A program made the position numbers and the translations under genes. From contig CAWDEY010000016.1 in assembly GCA_963801505.1 (NCBI GenBank), positions 248,001-312,000 of the forward strand: 64,000 nt of DNA, in the 5' to 3' direction. This DNA comes from JAOUFP01 sp963801505. GTDB taxonomy: Bacteria; Nitrospirota; Thermodesulfovibrionia; Thermodesulfovibrionales; UBA6898. The notes beneath the pieces are model-generated. The model was not told where the DNA came from and searched no databases. It saw nothing but the letters and a program-made list of their open reading frames with translations. Below, one piece after another: positions 1 through 9,158 of this stretch (positions within the stretch are counted from its first letter, which is position 1; each line of letters opens with the position of its first letter).

Positions 1-180
1 AGGTGAAGGACACAGGCGCAAATCGCTATGGGAAAAAGCATAATATGGCAGCCCTCCGTCATCAGAAGCAGCAATAGTGGCCTCAGAAAGCAGAGTCAGG
101 CTGAAGACAAAGAACGCACACAACAACAGCAGAACGAATGACTTCTTCAAGGCAGCGTGTTGAAAAGGCCGGCTATTCAT
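1..180 (-). CDS. Partial secreted protein with N-terminal signal peptide
   Basis: An open frame runs from an ATG at 180 to the window edge, giving 60 residues of a longer protein. Residues 1-35 look like a Sec signal peptide: a basic start, then a long hydrophobic stretch (FVLLLLCAFFVFSLTLL) and small residues. The mature part has a DLRLCPSP motif, which recalls the start of DUF6748-type secreted domains; this is a weak resemblance. A good ribosome site (AGGTGAGG) precedes the ATG. The function is unknown and the C-terminus is missing. Confidence 0.6.
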   Translation of the reverse strand, partial: MNSRPFQHAALKKSFVLLLLCAFFVFSLTLLSEATIAASDDGGLPYYAFSHSDLRLCPSP

Positions 181-477
181 AGTGAGTCCTCACCTTAAGT
201 GTATGGTATAACAGGGCACTTGCCATGTCAAGGCCGATTGAGAGAATACATAAACTGGAATGAATGACTGAAAAGTATTTTGCAGCAACACCTTATAAAT
301 GCCATAATCAATGTCTGGATAAGTATAAAAACATACGGGGGGCGATTGTAAATGCATTATGGCATATGGTTGTATCCCATTGAAATTAAAAGACTTTGAA
401 GACATTTATGCCACTGCCGCACACAAAGTAATCGCATTTTTTAGGTTAAGATGGATGTCTCGGTTTCACGCCCGATC

Positions 478-2235
478 TCAATACTTCACGTGTTTCATGA
501 AATCTGTCCATATCGGCAGGGCTGTCTCTGAACCAGTTTCTTCGATGCCGAGGGGGGTATGGTCATCCCTGCCCACCCACACTCCTACTGCGAGACGATC
601 GTCAAAACCTACAAACCATGCATCGGAATTATCATTGGTTGTGCCGGTTTTTCCATAGACAGTCCTGGGCACCGCCCTTGCCATGCCGGCAATCCCGGAG
701 TCGATTGTGGCGCGCAGGAGCACCCTCATCTTCTCCACAATATCAGGGTACAAAACCTCCTGGGACGAAGGCAGAAAACGTTCCACAACAATACCCTTCT
801 TGTCTTTTATCAGGGTATAGGCCACAGGTACTACTTTTTTTCCAGTGGCAATAACTGCATAGGCCGAGGTCAACTCAATTAGGGTCACCTCGAAAGAGCC
901 GAGCGCTATTGAGGGATGAGTATTAAGTTTGCTGGTTATGCCGCATTTTTGGGCCATTTCGCGTACGCTGTCAAACCCGACCTTCTGGGCAAGCCTTACC
1001 GTTGCAGCATTAAGAGACAGCGCAAAGGCCGTCTTAAGGGATACGTCTCCATGGTATTCTCCTTCAGAATTTCTCGGAGACCACCAGCGGCCGGTGTCCG
1101 GTTCCAGGATACTGACAGGCTCATCCAGGATGCTGTCGTTGTAGGACATGCCCTTCCTAAACGCTGCAGCGTACACAAAGGGTTTAAAGGCTGAACCGGG
1201 TTGTCTTAGCGCCATCGTGGCCCGGTTGAACTGAGAGACACGGTAGTTAGTCCCCCCTACCATCGCCTTTATTTCGCCGGTTGAGATATCCATGGCCACA
1301 AGGGCCGCCTGCACCCCGGGCCTTGTCCTGAGCTCTGCCTGCCATACACCATCCCTGACCGACCGTTCCGCAAGGGCCTGCATACCCGCATCGATCGTAG
1401 AATATACTTGAAATCCCTTTTGATAAACAGCCTCACCATACTTTGCAGACAACTGCTGTCTCATAAAATCGATGAAATAAGGGGCGTTGTATTTACGCTG
1501 ATAATAAGCGCTTTGAGGAAGGGGGGCAGAAAGGGCCTCCTTGTATTCGTCACGGGAGATAAAATTAAGGTCCAGCATTTCCTTTAACACTGTCGTCATT
1601 CTCTCGCTAGCCAGAGCAGGGTTCTTCAAAGGAGAATAGACGCTTGGGGCCTTCAGGAGCCCTGCAAGCAATGCAGCCTCGGAAATGCTGAGGTCTGTCA
1701 CAGACTTATTGAAATAGGTCCTGGCTGCAGCTTCTATTCCATAGACCCTCTCTCCGAAATACGCGAGGTTCAGGTATGTGCCCAGAATCTCTTCTTTTGA
1801 GTATTTGTATTCAAGTTTTATTGCGATAATCATCTCGTGGAGTTTTCTTGAAAAACTCCGCTCCGGATTTTTTATGAGCATCTTGGCAAGCTGTTGTGTT
1901 ATAGTGCTTCCCCCTTCAACAACCGAACTCGCGGAAATGTTCCTCCTGAGCGCACGCAAAATCCCCTTCAGGTCAAAACCGTAGTGCGAATAAAATCTCT
2001 GGTCCTCAGCGGCAAGGAATGCCTCCTTGACACTTTCAGGAATATCACGACTGGAAACAAAATACCTCCGCTCCTTATAGAATTCAGCGAGGTCACCACC
2101 GTCAGCGGAATGCACAACAACGACATAATTGAAACCCGATCCAAGGTCCGGTACAGACCAAAACAAAAAAGGAAGGACCGCCATAAATAGTCCGGCAAGC
2201 AGACAATACAAACACAATCTTTTCTTTCCTGACAC
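478..2235 (-). CDS. Class A penicillin-binding protein (PBP1A-type transglycosylase/transpeptidase)
   Basis: Bifunctional murein synthase that polymerises lipid II and cross-links peptides in the periplasm. It has an N-terminal membrane anchor (residues ~8-30) and then a GT51 glycosyltransferase domain with catalytic Glu in AAEDQRFYSHYGFD (~77-90) and GGSTITQQLAK (~110-120). The transpeptidase domain has SAFK (~350), SLN (~410) and KTGTT (~530). About 585 residues is short for the family, with little beyond the core domains. The longest frame opens with TTG at 2241, but GAGGG sits 6 nt before the GTG at 2235, so that GTG is the preferred start. It is a single-gene unit, and the sequence does not separate PBP1A from PBP1C. 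Confidence 0.9.
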   Translation of the reverse strand: MSGKKRLCLYCLLAGLFMAVLPFLFWSVPDLGSGFNYVVVVHSADGGDLAEFYKERRYFVSSRDIPESVKEAFLAAEDQRFYSHYGFDLKGILRALRRNISASSVVEGGSTITQQLAKMLIKNPERSFSRKLHEMIIAIKLEYKYSKEEILGTYLNLAYFGERVYGIEAAARTYFNKSVTDLSISEAALLAGLLKAPSVYSPLKNPALASERMTTVLKEMLDLNFISRDEYKEALSAPLPQSAYYQRKYNAPYFIDFMRQQLSAKYGEAVYQKGFQVYSTIDAGMQALAERSVRDGVWQAELRTRPGVQAALVAMDISTGEIKAMVGGTNYRVSQFNRATMALRQPGSAFKPFVYAAAFRKGMSYNDSILDEPVSILEPDTGRWWSPRNSEGEYHGDVSLKTAFALSLNAATVRLAQKVGFDSVREMAQKCGITSKLNTHPSIALGSFEVTLIELTSAYAVIATGKKVVPVAYTLIKDKKGIVVERFLPSSQEVLYPDIVEKMRVLLRATIDSGIAGMARAVPRTVYGKTGTTNDNSDAWFVGFDDRLAVGVWVGRDDHTPLGIEETGSETALPIWTDFMKHVKY

Positions 2236-2702
2236 TATCAACCCTCACGAACATCATAAACAGGATAACTTCCAAACACAATTATCCCTCATTCCCGCCC
2301 CACCGTCAAACATCATCATCCCGTAAAGCTGGGAAATTCCTTAATTGCCTGCTTTATCTTTGCATATGCAGGCCTATTGCTGTTGTGCTTCAGCTAATAC
2401 GACACAGAGTAAAATCAAGGAGTTACGGGCAGGATAGGGGCAACCAAATTGGTCAGTCCCCTCATTGCCTCAAACCCGCGTTTTCTCAGCGTCTCTGTGC
2501 CTCCGTGGTGAATGAACTGCCGTTTTTAGGATTATGCCTGATTTTACGGAAATTTTTAACAATGTCATTCCGAAGCATGTTAAATACGACACCCTTGATT
2601 GAAAAAGAGGCTGTCAGGAAACAGATCGCTGTTAAAATGGTTTTTCCAGTACGATGGAGCGGCGTCAATCCAAAACCCGACAGCGGCCTGCCTTTATAAC
2701 AG
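2236..2702. other. Intergenic region with one CAGAG-family dispersed repeat
   Basis: No convincing gene; the ORFs here lack ribosome sites and coding character. Positions 2481-2513 carry a copy of the dispersed 'CCACAGAGACGCAGAG' repeat, in reverse orientation (CTCAGCGTCTCTGTGCCTCC followed by GTGGTGAA). Other copies lie near 8.9, 9.0, 20.6, 51.0, 51.1 and 56.9 kb. Confidence 0.6.
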
Positions 2703-5700
2703 CTATCCGCTCAAGAGGGCATTTAGCGTATTTCTCAATTGTTCAAGCTTGTAGGGCTTATTCAGGCTTGCCTTGAATCCGTATTTCTGATAATCCGCTA
2801 CAACAGCATTATCCGAATAACCGCTGGACACTATAGCCCTGAGGCCGGGGTCAATATCGAGGAGTCTTTCAATCGTCTCCAGCCCGCCCAGGCCTCCGCG
2901 GATGGTCAAATCCAGTATAACAATATCAAAAGGCTTGCCTGCCTCTCTGGCACTAATGTATTTCGTTATAGCGGCCTCTCCGTTTTCCACTACCTCAACC
3001 TCATTGCCCAGAACCTCTAAAAGTGCTCCAGCTACATTTCTTATCAGTTCCTCGTCATCCATAACGAGAATTTTACCTTTGCGGCCTATAAAAGAGGCTT
3101 TCGGGACTTTTAAAATCTCAACATCCAATTCAACGGCAGGCAGATATATATAAAAGGTGGTACCCCTGTCCACTTCTGATTTGACATCGATTACACCGCC
3201 ATGGTTTTTGATAATAGAATAGGAAGTTGCAAGTCCCAGACCACTGCCCTTCTCTTTGGTAGTAAAATAGGGGTCAAAAATCTTCTCCAAATACTTCCCT
3301 GAAATACCGATGCCGCTGTCCTGAACAGAAATCTCGACGTATTTTCTATCTCCCGGGAGATGCGGCAGCCCTTTACCAGGTAACAACACATTCTTTGCTG
3401 CGACGACAATCGTACCTCCCACTGGCATAGCCTGATCAGCATTGAGCACCATGTTCTGCACCACCTGCCCCATCTGTCCCTCGTCAGCATCCACCATCCA
3501 AAGGTCCTCGTCAAGCTTGATGCGGTAGTCAGCACTCGAACCACTCAGAGCGAACCTAACAGAGTTCTCGATCACAGGCCCGAGTGAAATATTCTTTTTG
3601 ACCGGCTTCCCGCCCTTTGAAAAGGTCAATAGTTGTGTAGTCAGATTTACAGAGAGATGCAGCGCCTGCTCTGCCTGCTCCAGCATCGCAAGGGAGCGGT
3701 CCTTCTGGTCGAGGGTAATCTTAGCCATAGAGATATAACCGAATATCCCCTGCAGCAGATTATTGAAATCGTGCGCAATACCTCCCGCCAGCGTCCCTAT
3801 TGCCTCGAGCTTCTGCATCTTCATCCGCTCCTCCTCAAGGAGGTGCTTTTCGGTTATGTTATTGACCGTTTCGATCACTGAAGTCACTGTGCCTGTAATG
3901 TCCTTTATTGGAAAGGCCTTTGTCTCTACAAACAGTATGGCGCCGCGCTCATCCTGATGTCTGTGGAACGCTGTATGGGGCTCTCCTGTATTAAAGACAT
4001 GACGGACAGCGCATTCCTCACCCTCTTCATAGCACGGCCTGAGGCTTCTGTGGGAAACCTCGTAGCAGTGACTGCCGATGACCGCATCCCATGACCGGTC
4101 CACCTGACCGCAGTATGCCCTGTTTGCAGTCAGAATAAGGAAATCCCTGTCAACGACAATAAAACCCTCGTCTACGCTGTCCAGGACTTTCCTTATGAAT
4201 TGATCGCTATTGCTCAGGGCCTCCTCTGCCTCTTTCCGTTCAGTGATGTCCGTATATATTCCAAACATGCGGGTCGGGATGCCGGCGCTGCCCGACTCTA
4301 CAACAGCGGCAACCGAAATAACCCACCTCCATTGACCGGACTTTGTCTGCTGTCTAAATTCGCTCCGGCAGTCGTCACGCCTGCCGGTTATATATTCATG
4401 ATAAATAAGGCGTGCCATATCGAGGTCATCAGGATGTATAAGATCATACCATTTTGGGGGAAACTCCCCGGGTTCATACCCGATCATGCGGACATAACCA
4501 GGGCTGACAACGACATCGTCAGTCCTGGTATCGATTTCAAAGAAGCCCTGTCTTGCGGCTGCCATTGCCATACGCATACGCGTCTCAGTCTGCTGTGCTG
4601 TTTCCTCTGCCTTCTTGCGCTCAGTGATGTCTCGGAAGATACCTACTGCATACTGTTCCCCGCCCAGAGTAATCGGGGCAGCGCCGATATCTGCATAGAA
4701 GATACTGCCGTCTTTTCTTCTGACCGGAAGCTCCTCTGCAATGGCTTTCTCACCTTGCATCTGTCTTTCAAACTCCGCCAGGACATGAGGAAGATCTTTA
4801 GGCGGGTGGAGATCTTCAATGCCAAGGTTTTTGATTTCTTCTCTTGTGTACCCAAGCATCTTGCATATGGTTTTGTTGGCCTCAACGAATTTCCTGGCAG
4901 GCACGCTGGCTATCAGGATCCCGTCGTTGGCATTATCGAAAATGTTCCTGAACTTTTCCTCAGACTCCCGTAACGCCTCTTCTACCCGCTTTTGTTCAGT
5001 GATATCCTGGACAGTCCCCACCATCCGGACAGGGGTTCCCTCTGCATCACGCATGACCTGTCCAATGGTATGAAGGACAGCTACAGAACCATCCTGTCTG
5101 AAGAAAGAATAGTCAATCTCAAAAGGCCGTTCACCCTTGAGCGCGGCATCGATGGCGCTGAAAAATTCATCCCTGCTTTTGGGGTGCATCGCCCTTGTAA
5201 CAAGCCCGTAATCAGGAACGATTTTCTGAGGAGTGAATCCATAAATACGATAGAGTTCATCCGACCAGAAGACATTGTTAGTTGCAATGTCCCACTCCCA
5301 GTCGCCGATATGCACTATCTGCTGTGCCCTGGAGAGGCCCATCTGGCTTTCCCTCAGTGCATGTTCGGTGAGTCTGAGTTTCTCAAAATCCATCGAAAAA
5401 TCATATTTGAGACCTAAATCCTCAACAAGGCTTTTCCAGCTCAGATACCTGAGGACCAGGGAGGTGATCAGGACAGAGAGAATGAAAATATTGCTTGTGA
5501 GGAATGTCCTTACGTCAGTGATTGTATCAAAGGTCATTATTGGGACGAGATAAACTGTATATATACTTACTGCAAAGGCAAGATGCATCAGAAAATCTGC
5601 AGGTATGAATCCCATTACCACAATTACGAGGAGTATCTGCCCGACATAGTAGCTTGATCGGTGACCTCCAAGGTTCATAATCATCAGCTCTATGGTAACA

Positions 5701-5978
5701 GCAGAGCTGATGACAGCTATGAGACCTGCCGCGCGGTAAAACATAATAGGCCTGTCATTGAATTTTTTTACACAAGCTGCCATGGCAACGAGCAGCAATG
5801 AAATCCCTATCCGGTAATATAGGAACCTGGAAAAGTTCTCAGGACTGCTTACGTAGTCCTGAAAGCTCAGAACCATAAAGATCAAGGCTCCCCATAAACC
5901 CGTCCGTACGAGCCAGAGTTTATATAATTCATCCGTGCTCTTCTTTATGAAAATGTCTTTGTCGCTTTTGGGCCCCAT
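2703..5978 (-). CDS. Membrane-bound PAS-rich hybrid sensor histidine kinase with receiver domain
   Basis: A 1091-residue two-component sensor. Residues ~20-190 hold about six membrane helices. Four to five PAS/PAC units follow, seen from repeated 'DITE(Q/R)K' exits at their ends; the last PAS has a Cys-rich stretch (GSHCYEVSHRSLRPCYEEGE). The dimerisation/phospho-acceptor box is GGIAHDFNN (His ~737). The ATPase domain has DSGIGI and GSGLGLATSYSI. A C-terminal receiver has acidic MDDEE, phospho-acceptor Asp in ILDL (~1024) and the KPY lysine. Hybrid kinases of this form usually pass phosphate to a separate partner, and no response regulator is next to it. The ATG at 5978 is preceded by AAAAGGAAAAGG. 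The stimulus is not evident. Confidence 0.92.
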   Translation of the reverse strand: MGPKSDKDIFIKKSTDELYKLWLVRTGLWGALIFMVLSFQDYVSSPENFSRFLYYRIGISLLLVAMAACVKKFNDRPIMFYRAAGLIAVISSAVTIELMIMNLGGHRSSYYVGQILLVIVVMGFIPADFLMHLAFAVSIYTVYLVPIMTFDTITDVRTFLTSNIFILSVLITSLVLRYLSWKSLVEDLGLKYDFSMDFEKLRLTEHALRESQMGLSRAQQIVHIGDWEWDIATNNVFWSDELYRIYGFTPQKIVPDYGLVTRAMHPKSRDEFFSAIDAALKGERPFEIDYSFFRQDGSVAVLHTIGQVMRDAEGTPVRMVGTVQDITEQKRVEEALRESEEKFRNIFDNANDGILIASVPARKFVEANKTICKMLGYTREEIKNLGIEDLHPPKDLPHVLAEFERQMQGEKAIAEELPVRRKDGSIFYADIGAAPITLGGEQYAVGIFRDITERKKAEETAQQTETRMRMAMAAARQGFFEIDTRTDDVVVSPGYVRMIGYEPGEFPPKWYDLIHPDDLDMARLIYHEYITGRRDDCRSEFRQQTKSGQWRWVISVAAVVESGSAGIPTRMFGIYTDITERKEAEEALSNSDQFIRKVLDSVDEGFIVVDRDFLILTANRAYCGQVDRSWDAVIGSHCYEVSHRSLRPCYEEGEECAVRHVFNTGEPHTAFHRHQDERGAILFVETKAFPIKDITGTVTSVIETVNNITEKHLLEEERMKMQKLEAIGTLAGGIAHDFNNLLQGIFGYISMAKITLDQKDRSLAMLEQAEQALHLSVNLTTQLLTFSKGGKPVKKNISLGPVIENSVRFALSGSSADYRIKLDEDLWMVDADEGQMGQVVQNMVLNADQAMPVGGTIVVAAKNVLLPGKGLPHLPGDRKYVEISVQDSGIGISGKYLEKIFDPYFTTKEKGSGLGLATSYSIIKNHGGVIDVKSEVDRGTTFYIYLPAVELDVEILKVPKASFIGRKGKILVMDDEELIRNVAGALLEVLGNEVEVVENGEAAITKYISAREAGKPFDIVILDLTIRGGLGGLETIERLLDIDPGLRAIVSSGYSDNAVVADYQKYGFKASLNKPYKLEQLRNTLNALLSG

Positions 5979-6166
5979 ATCCTTTTCCTTTTCTTCAAAA
6001 GTATATCACTTAAATTAACTTTCTTGCATAATTCCAGACAGGCCCATTCACATGGTACAATAATTGGAACAGGCCGCTTGCTAAAATGCATGTGCGTTGC
6101 AGTTGTTCATTAATAGTGTAAAAAATAAACGAAATCTATAGGCTGAAAACCTGAAGACAGAACGAG

Positions 6167-6841
6167 ATGCAGGACAAGAGAAGGTACAAAAGATATAGAC
6201 TGGATGTGATGGAATTAAACAGCAGGATCATTTTTGCCGATAAGGTGGAAATACTGGACATCAGTCTCTGCGGGATCGCCATCAAGGCTGACAGGCGGCT
6301 TAATATGGACTGCGAATATCTCCTGAGACTTGACAATAAGGGGGGACATATCAGCGTCAAAGGGATCGTGGTTCGTTCTTCACTGGTCGGCACTGAAGAG
6401 AGAAGCAACGGTGAAAGGGTGCCTATATATATAGCCGGCCTCAAATTCAGAGATGACATGGCTGATCTTGTTGCAAATTTTCTGCACCTGTTTAAAGCGG
6501 CCTTTTCAGGGAACAGGCGGCTCTCTGTCAGATTTCATATAACTACACCACGGGAAGCAGTTCTGAAGTTCCCTGCTCAGTACCGGGTGAAAGTAATAAG
6601 CCTAGGGGGCATGCTGATTGAAACTGAGCAAGCATTTGAACAGGAAAGCAGGGTCCAGATGGAGTTGTCCTATAACGATATAACCCCCATATCTTTTAAA
6701 GGAAGAATTGCCTCGTGTCATAATACCGGGGATGACGCGCATCCTTGTCATGAAATCGGGATTGAGTTTTTGGATTTGCTGGAAAAAGATAAAGCAGTGC
6801 TTGCTGAATTTATTGAGCATATATCCTTCATACAACAATAG
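6167..6841 (+). CDS. Tandem PilZ-domain protein (putative c-di-GMP receptor)
   Basis: A 224-residue cytoplasmic protein. The first PilZ unit begins with RRYKRYR and continues to DISLCGIAI, matching the RxxxR and D/NxSxxG motifs that bind c-di-GMP. A second related unit starts near residue 118 (NRRLSVRFHI) and has VISLGGMLIETE, where the Asp/Asn of DxSxxG is Val, so this copy may not bind nucleotide. It stands alone between the histidine kinase and the tRNA cluster. It belongs with the HD-GYP and GGDEF-like genes elsewhere in the window as part of the c-di-GMP network. No strong ribosome site is visible. Confidence 0.82.
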   Translation: MQDKRRYKRYRLDVMELNSRIIFADKVEILDISLCGIAIKADRRLNMDCEYLLRLDNKGGHISVKGIVVRSSLVGTEERSNGERVPIYIAGLKFRDDMADLVANFLHLFKAAFSGNRRLSVRFHITTPREAVLKFPAQYRVKVISLGGMLIETEQAFEQESRVQMELSYNDITPISFKGRIASCHNTGDDAHPCHEIGIEFLDLLEKDKAVLAEFIEHISFIQQ

Positions 6842-6988
6842 CTGAACGATAGCGTTTACGAAGACACACAGACTGTGAAAAAAAAACGACCTGCTCCCGG
6901 ACTGGGTAAAAGTCTTTAAACCTTGATAATTTCCCTATATATGAATGACTGCTGCAGAAAAATAATCGGATAATCCGGGACTGCTCAA

Positions 6989-7078
6989 TGGCGGAGAGGC
7001 AGGGATTCGAACCCTGGGTGGAGTCGCCCCCACAACGATTTTCGAGACCGTCCCATTCAACCGCTCTGGCACCTCTCC
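6989..7078 (-). tRNA. tRNA-Ser (anticodon CGA)
   Basis: A complete class II tRNA with acceptor GGAGAGG/CCTCTCC, discriminator G and encoded CCA. The anticodon loop CTCGAAA lies on an ACGGT/ATCGT stem. It has a long variable arm, and the T arm is CAGGG-TTCGAAT-CCCTG. It reads UCG codons. Its acceptor and T arm are nearly identical to those of the tRNA-Ser(GCT) at 8519. Confidence 0.95.
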
Positions 7079-7314
7079 GTATTTCGATGGAAACAGTCAA
7101 TTAGGATATCATATCCATCACTTTAGAGCAAAATATCTATGTGATAATAAGGACAATTAACAAAACTTTAAGCTAAAAACGGCAAATGATCTCACAAAGT
7201 CCCGCCTTCGGGCGGGAAAATATAAACAAAGACCTGGAAAAGTTTTTTCTTTGAAATTACGGTATGAATTTCTTTAGAAGAATTGACAAAAAGATAAATA
7301 TTAAAATATATGTC

Positions 7315-7773
7315 TCATCTACGTTCTTTAAAAAAATTTCTGAGCATGACGGAGCATTCCTCCTCAAGAACACCGGAAACAACCTCGACCTGATGGTTCA
7401 ATCTCCTGTCATTGAGAATCTGGTAGAGACTGTCAACCCCTCCCGCCTTCTCATCCCTGCAGCCATAGACCAGACGTGCTATTCTGGAATTCACGAGCGC
7501 CCCTGCGCACATAATACAAGGTTCTTTTGTGACGTAAAGTGTCAAGCCAGTCAATCGCCAGCTGTCTGATATTTTCGTAGCATCCCTGATAACAAGTATT
7601 TCAGCGTGCGCTGAAGGATCTTTTGAGGTTTCTCTGAGGTTATAGGCGGAGCTTATGACTTTTCCATCTTTTGAGATAAGAGCCCCGACAGGAACTTCTC
7701 CCCTCTGAAAAGCAAGGCTGGCTTCTTGCAAAGCCAGCCTCATGAAATAAATATCCTGATCAGTGTTAAGCAC
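7315..7773 (-). CDS. tadA: tRNA-specific adenosine deaminase TadA
   Basis: Converts adenosine 34 of tRNA-Arg(ACG) to inosine, allowing one tRNA to read CGU, CGC and CGA. The 152-residue protein has the zinc deaminase motifs HAE (catalytic Glu) and PCIMCAGAL (zinc cysteines), with the usual family length. The frame starts at a GTG (7773); an ATG ten codons in, preceded by AGGA, is an alternative. It lies 17 nt downstream of the gene for its own substrate, tRNA-Arg(ACG), on the same strand, so the two are probably co-transcribed. A TTCG-capped hairpin (7200-7217) lies downstream. Confidence 0.93.
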   Translation of the reverse strand: MLNTDQDIYFMRLALQEASLAFQRGEVPVGALISKDGKVISSAYNLRETSKDPSAHAEILVIRDATKISDSWRLTGLTLYVTKEPCIMCAGALVNSRIARLVYGCRDEKAGGVDSLYQILNDRRLNHQVEVVSGVLEEECSVMLRNFFKERR

Positions 7774-7790
7774 AGTTTGCTGAAATCAGG

Positions 7791-7867
7791 TGGCGCGCCC
7801 TGAGGGATTCGAACCCCCGGCCTACAGATTCGTAGTCTGACGCTCTATCCAGCTGAGCTAAGGGCGC
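7791..7867 (-). tRNA. tRNA-Arg (anticodon ACG)
   Basis: A complete 77-nt tRNA with acceptor GCGCCCT/AGGGCGC, discriminator G and encoded CCA. The anticodon stem CAGA/TCTG closes a loop with ACG. This is the classical bacterial substrate of TadA, whose gene follows 17 nt downstream. Confidence 0.96.
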
Positions 7868-7884
7868 ACTCCTTAAAAGTCTTA

Positions 7885-8442
7885 TTATCCTTTCTTCAAT
7901 CCACTCTTAAGAACAATGCTATATTCCGGATGCTCAAAAGGATGCATTGTAGGAAATTTAGAATACAGCCATCCCCACTTTTTATCTGGAGCAGGGAATA
8001 CCTGCTTGGAACCGTCATAAATTTTAACTCCTACCGCAGGATTGTTAGGTTCATTGGTCGACGAAGTCATTTCAAGCCCGTTCAGTCTGAAATCCGGCAA
8101 AAACTCGCCCACAGTAATCTTAAGGTTTGAATTAGGGACTTTGAAGTCACTGTTAAGATTCACCGTATATTCCGCAGTCTTCTTTGTGGCCTTTGATGTG
8201 ACCTGAAGAATAACAGCCTTCCATTGACCCTTCACCGCATCAGGAACTACTATCTTTGTCTCACCTTTAGGCATCACAAAGTTCTGTCCCGGCTGCATGC
8301 CAGGCTGTCCCGGCTGACCCACAGGCATCTGTTGTCCCGGCATATTCGCCTGAGGCACAGGCTGTTCCTGCTTCTTCTTGCAAGCTCCTGCTGCAAGTAG
8401 AAGTACAATGCTGCATGCTGCTACCAGAATTTTTCTTTTCAT
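7885..8442 (-). CDS. DUF2155-like lipoprotein
   Basis: A 185-residue exported protein. Residues 1-21 form a lipoprotein signal with lipobox LAAGAC; lysines follow the lipidated Cys. Residues ~28-60 are a Pro/Gly/Gln/Met-rich linker (repeats of GQPGQPGMQPGQ type). The C-terminal domain (~75-180) has the DUF2155 features EYTVNLNSDF, FLPDF, SNTNEPNNPAV-like text and FPTMHPFEHPEY. The function of that family is not established. A strong ribosome site (AAGGAGG) precedes the ATG. The gene sits between tRNA-Ser(GCT) upstream and tRNA-Arg downstream, all on the minus strand. Confidence 0.85.
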   Translation of the reverse strand: MKRKILVAACSIVLLLAAGACKKKQEQPVPQANMPGQQMPVGQPGQPGMQPGQNFVMPKGETKIVVPDAVKGQWKAVILQVTSKATKKTAEYTVNLNSDFKVPNSNLKITVGEFLPDFRLNGLEMTSSTNEPNNPAVGVKIYDGSKQVFPAPDKKWGWLYSKFPTMHPFEHPEYSIVLKSGLKKG

Positions 8443-8518
8443 AACTGCCTCCTTGATTTATCTTTGCTAATTCAAAGACCCTCGGTCTTCGCTATTACAG
8501 CATCCTGAACTAATTAAA

Positions 8519-8611
8519 TGGCGGAGAGGCAGGGATTCGAACCCTGGGTGGGGTCTTACCCCCACAACCGCTTAGCAGGCGGTTGCCTTCAGCCGGCTCG
8601 GCCACCTCTCC
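8519..8611 (-). tRNA. tRNA-Ser (anticodon GCT)
   Basis: A complete class II tRNA with acceptor GGAGAGG/CCTCTCC, discriminator G and encoded CCA. The anticodon stem AACCGC/GCGGTT closes the loop CTGCTAA. It has a long variable arm. It reads AGC and AGU codons. Confidence 0.95.
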
Positions 8612-8778
8612 AGAACAAAATATAGTACCAGTTCAATTTGTTTTTGTAAAGAAAAGGCTGATTTTTCAAAGGAGTAATATCATAAATGGACCGGAAACCT
8701 GACCCTTTTAAAGACTTTGACTCTACTGTTACATAATGATATATACAAGAAAATCCGACCAGGTCAATAATATTCTTT

Positions 8779-9140
8779 CGTAATAGTTCAGCTATCAGCC
8801 TTCAGCGGTCAGCTTTCAGCAAAAAAAGGCTAGCCAAAGATATTTGAAATTGTGAAAGAATTCACCACAGAGACGCAGAGGACACAGAGAGTATATATAT
8901 ATTTCTGTTGAGAGGCCAGAAACGTATAAACTGCCATGAGGCTTATTTTTTGTTTTCCAGCCTCTCATCGGAAAACAAAATTATCTTAACCTCTGCGATC
9001 TCTGCGCCTCTGTGGTGAAATACCCTTTCTTTAATGTGAGAGCCATTCTCTCAGATTAAACTTGTAAGGATCTAAAAAGCAAAGGCCTTAACTCGCTATG
9101 CGCAAATTATGCTTTTAGCTGACAGCTTATTGCTGACAGC
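8779..9140. repeat. Composite of two nested dispersed repeats
   Basis: The outer parts (8779-8823 and 9100-9138) match, in inverse orientation, the ends of a compact element at 62941-63068: TCGTAATAGTTCAGC plus TCAGCGGTCAGCTTTCAGC at one end and GCGCAAATTATG plus TTTTAGCTGA at the other. Inside lies an inverted pair of the CAGAG repeat (8861-8891 and 8991-9020), absent from the 63 kb copy. No gene is seen between tRNA-Ser(GCT) and iscU (8612-9158). Confidence 0.65.
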
Positions 9141-9158
9141 AGAACGCTCACTATAGAT

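Noticed and set aside
4200..4973. 257-residue ORF on the plus strand inside the histidine kinase gene
   Set aside because: Antisense to a clear multi-PAS kinase; no domain, no ribosome site.
7200..7217. CCCGCC-TTCG-GGCGGG hairpin as a terminator of tadA
   Set aside because: No T run follows on either strand. It may slow polymerase or protect RNA ends, but I cannot call it a terminator.
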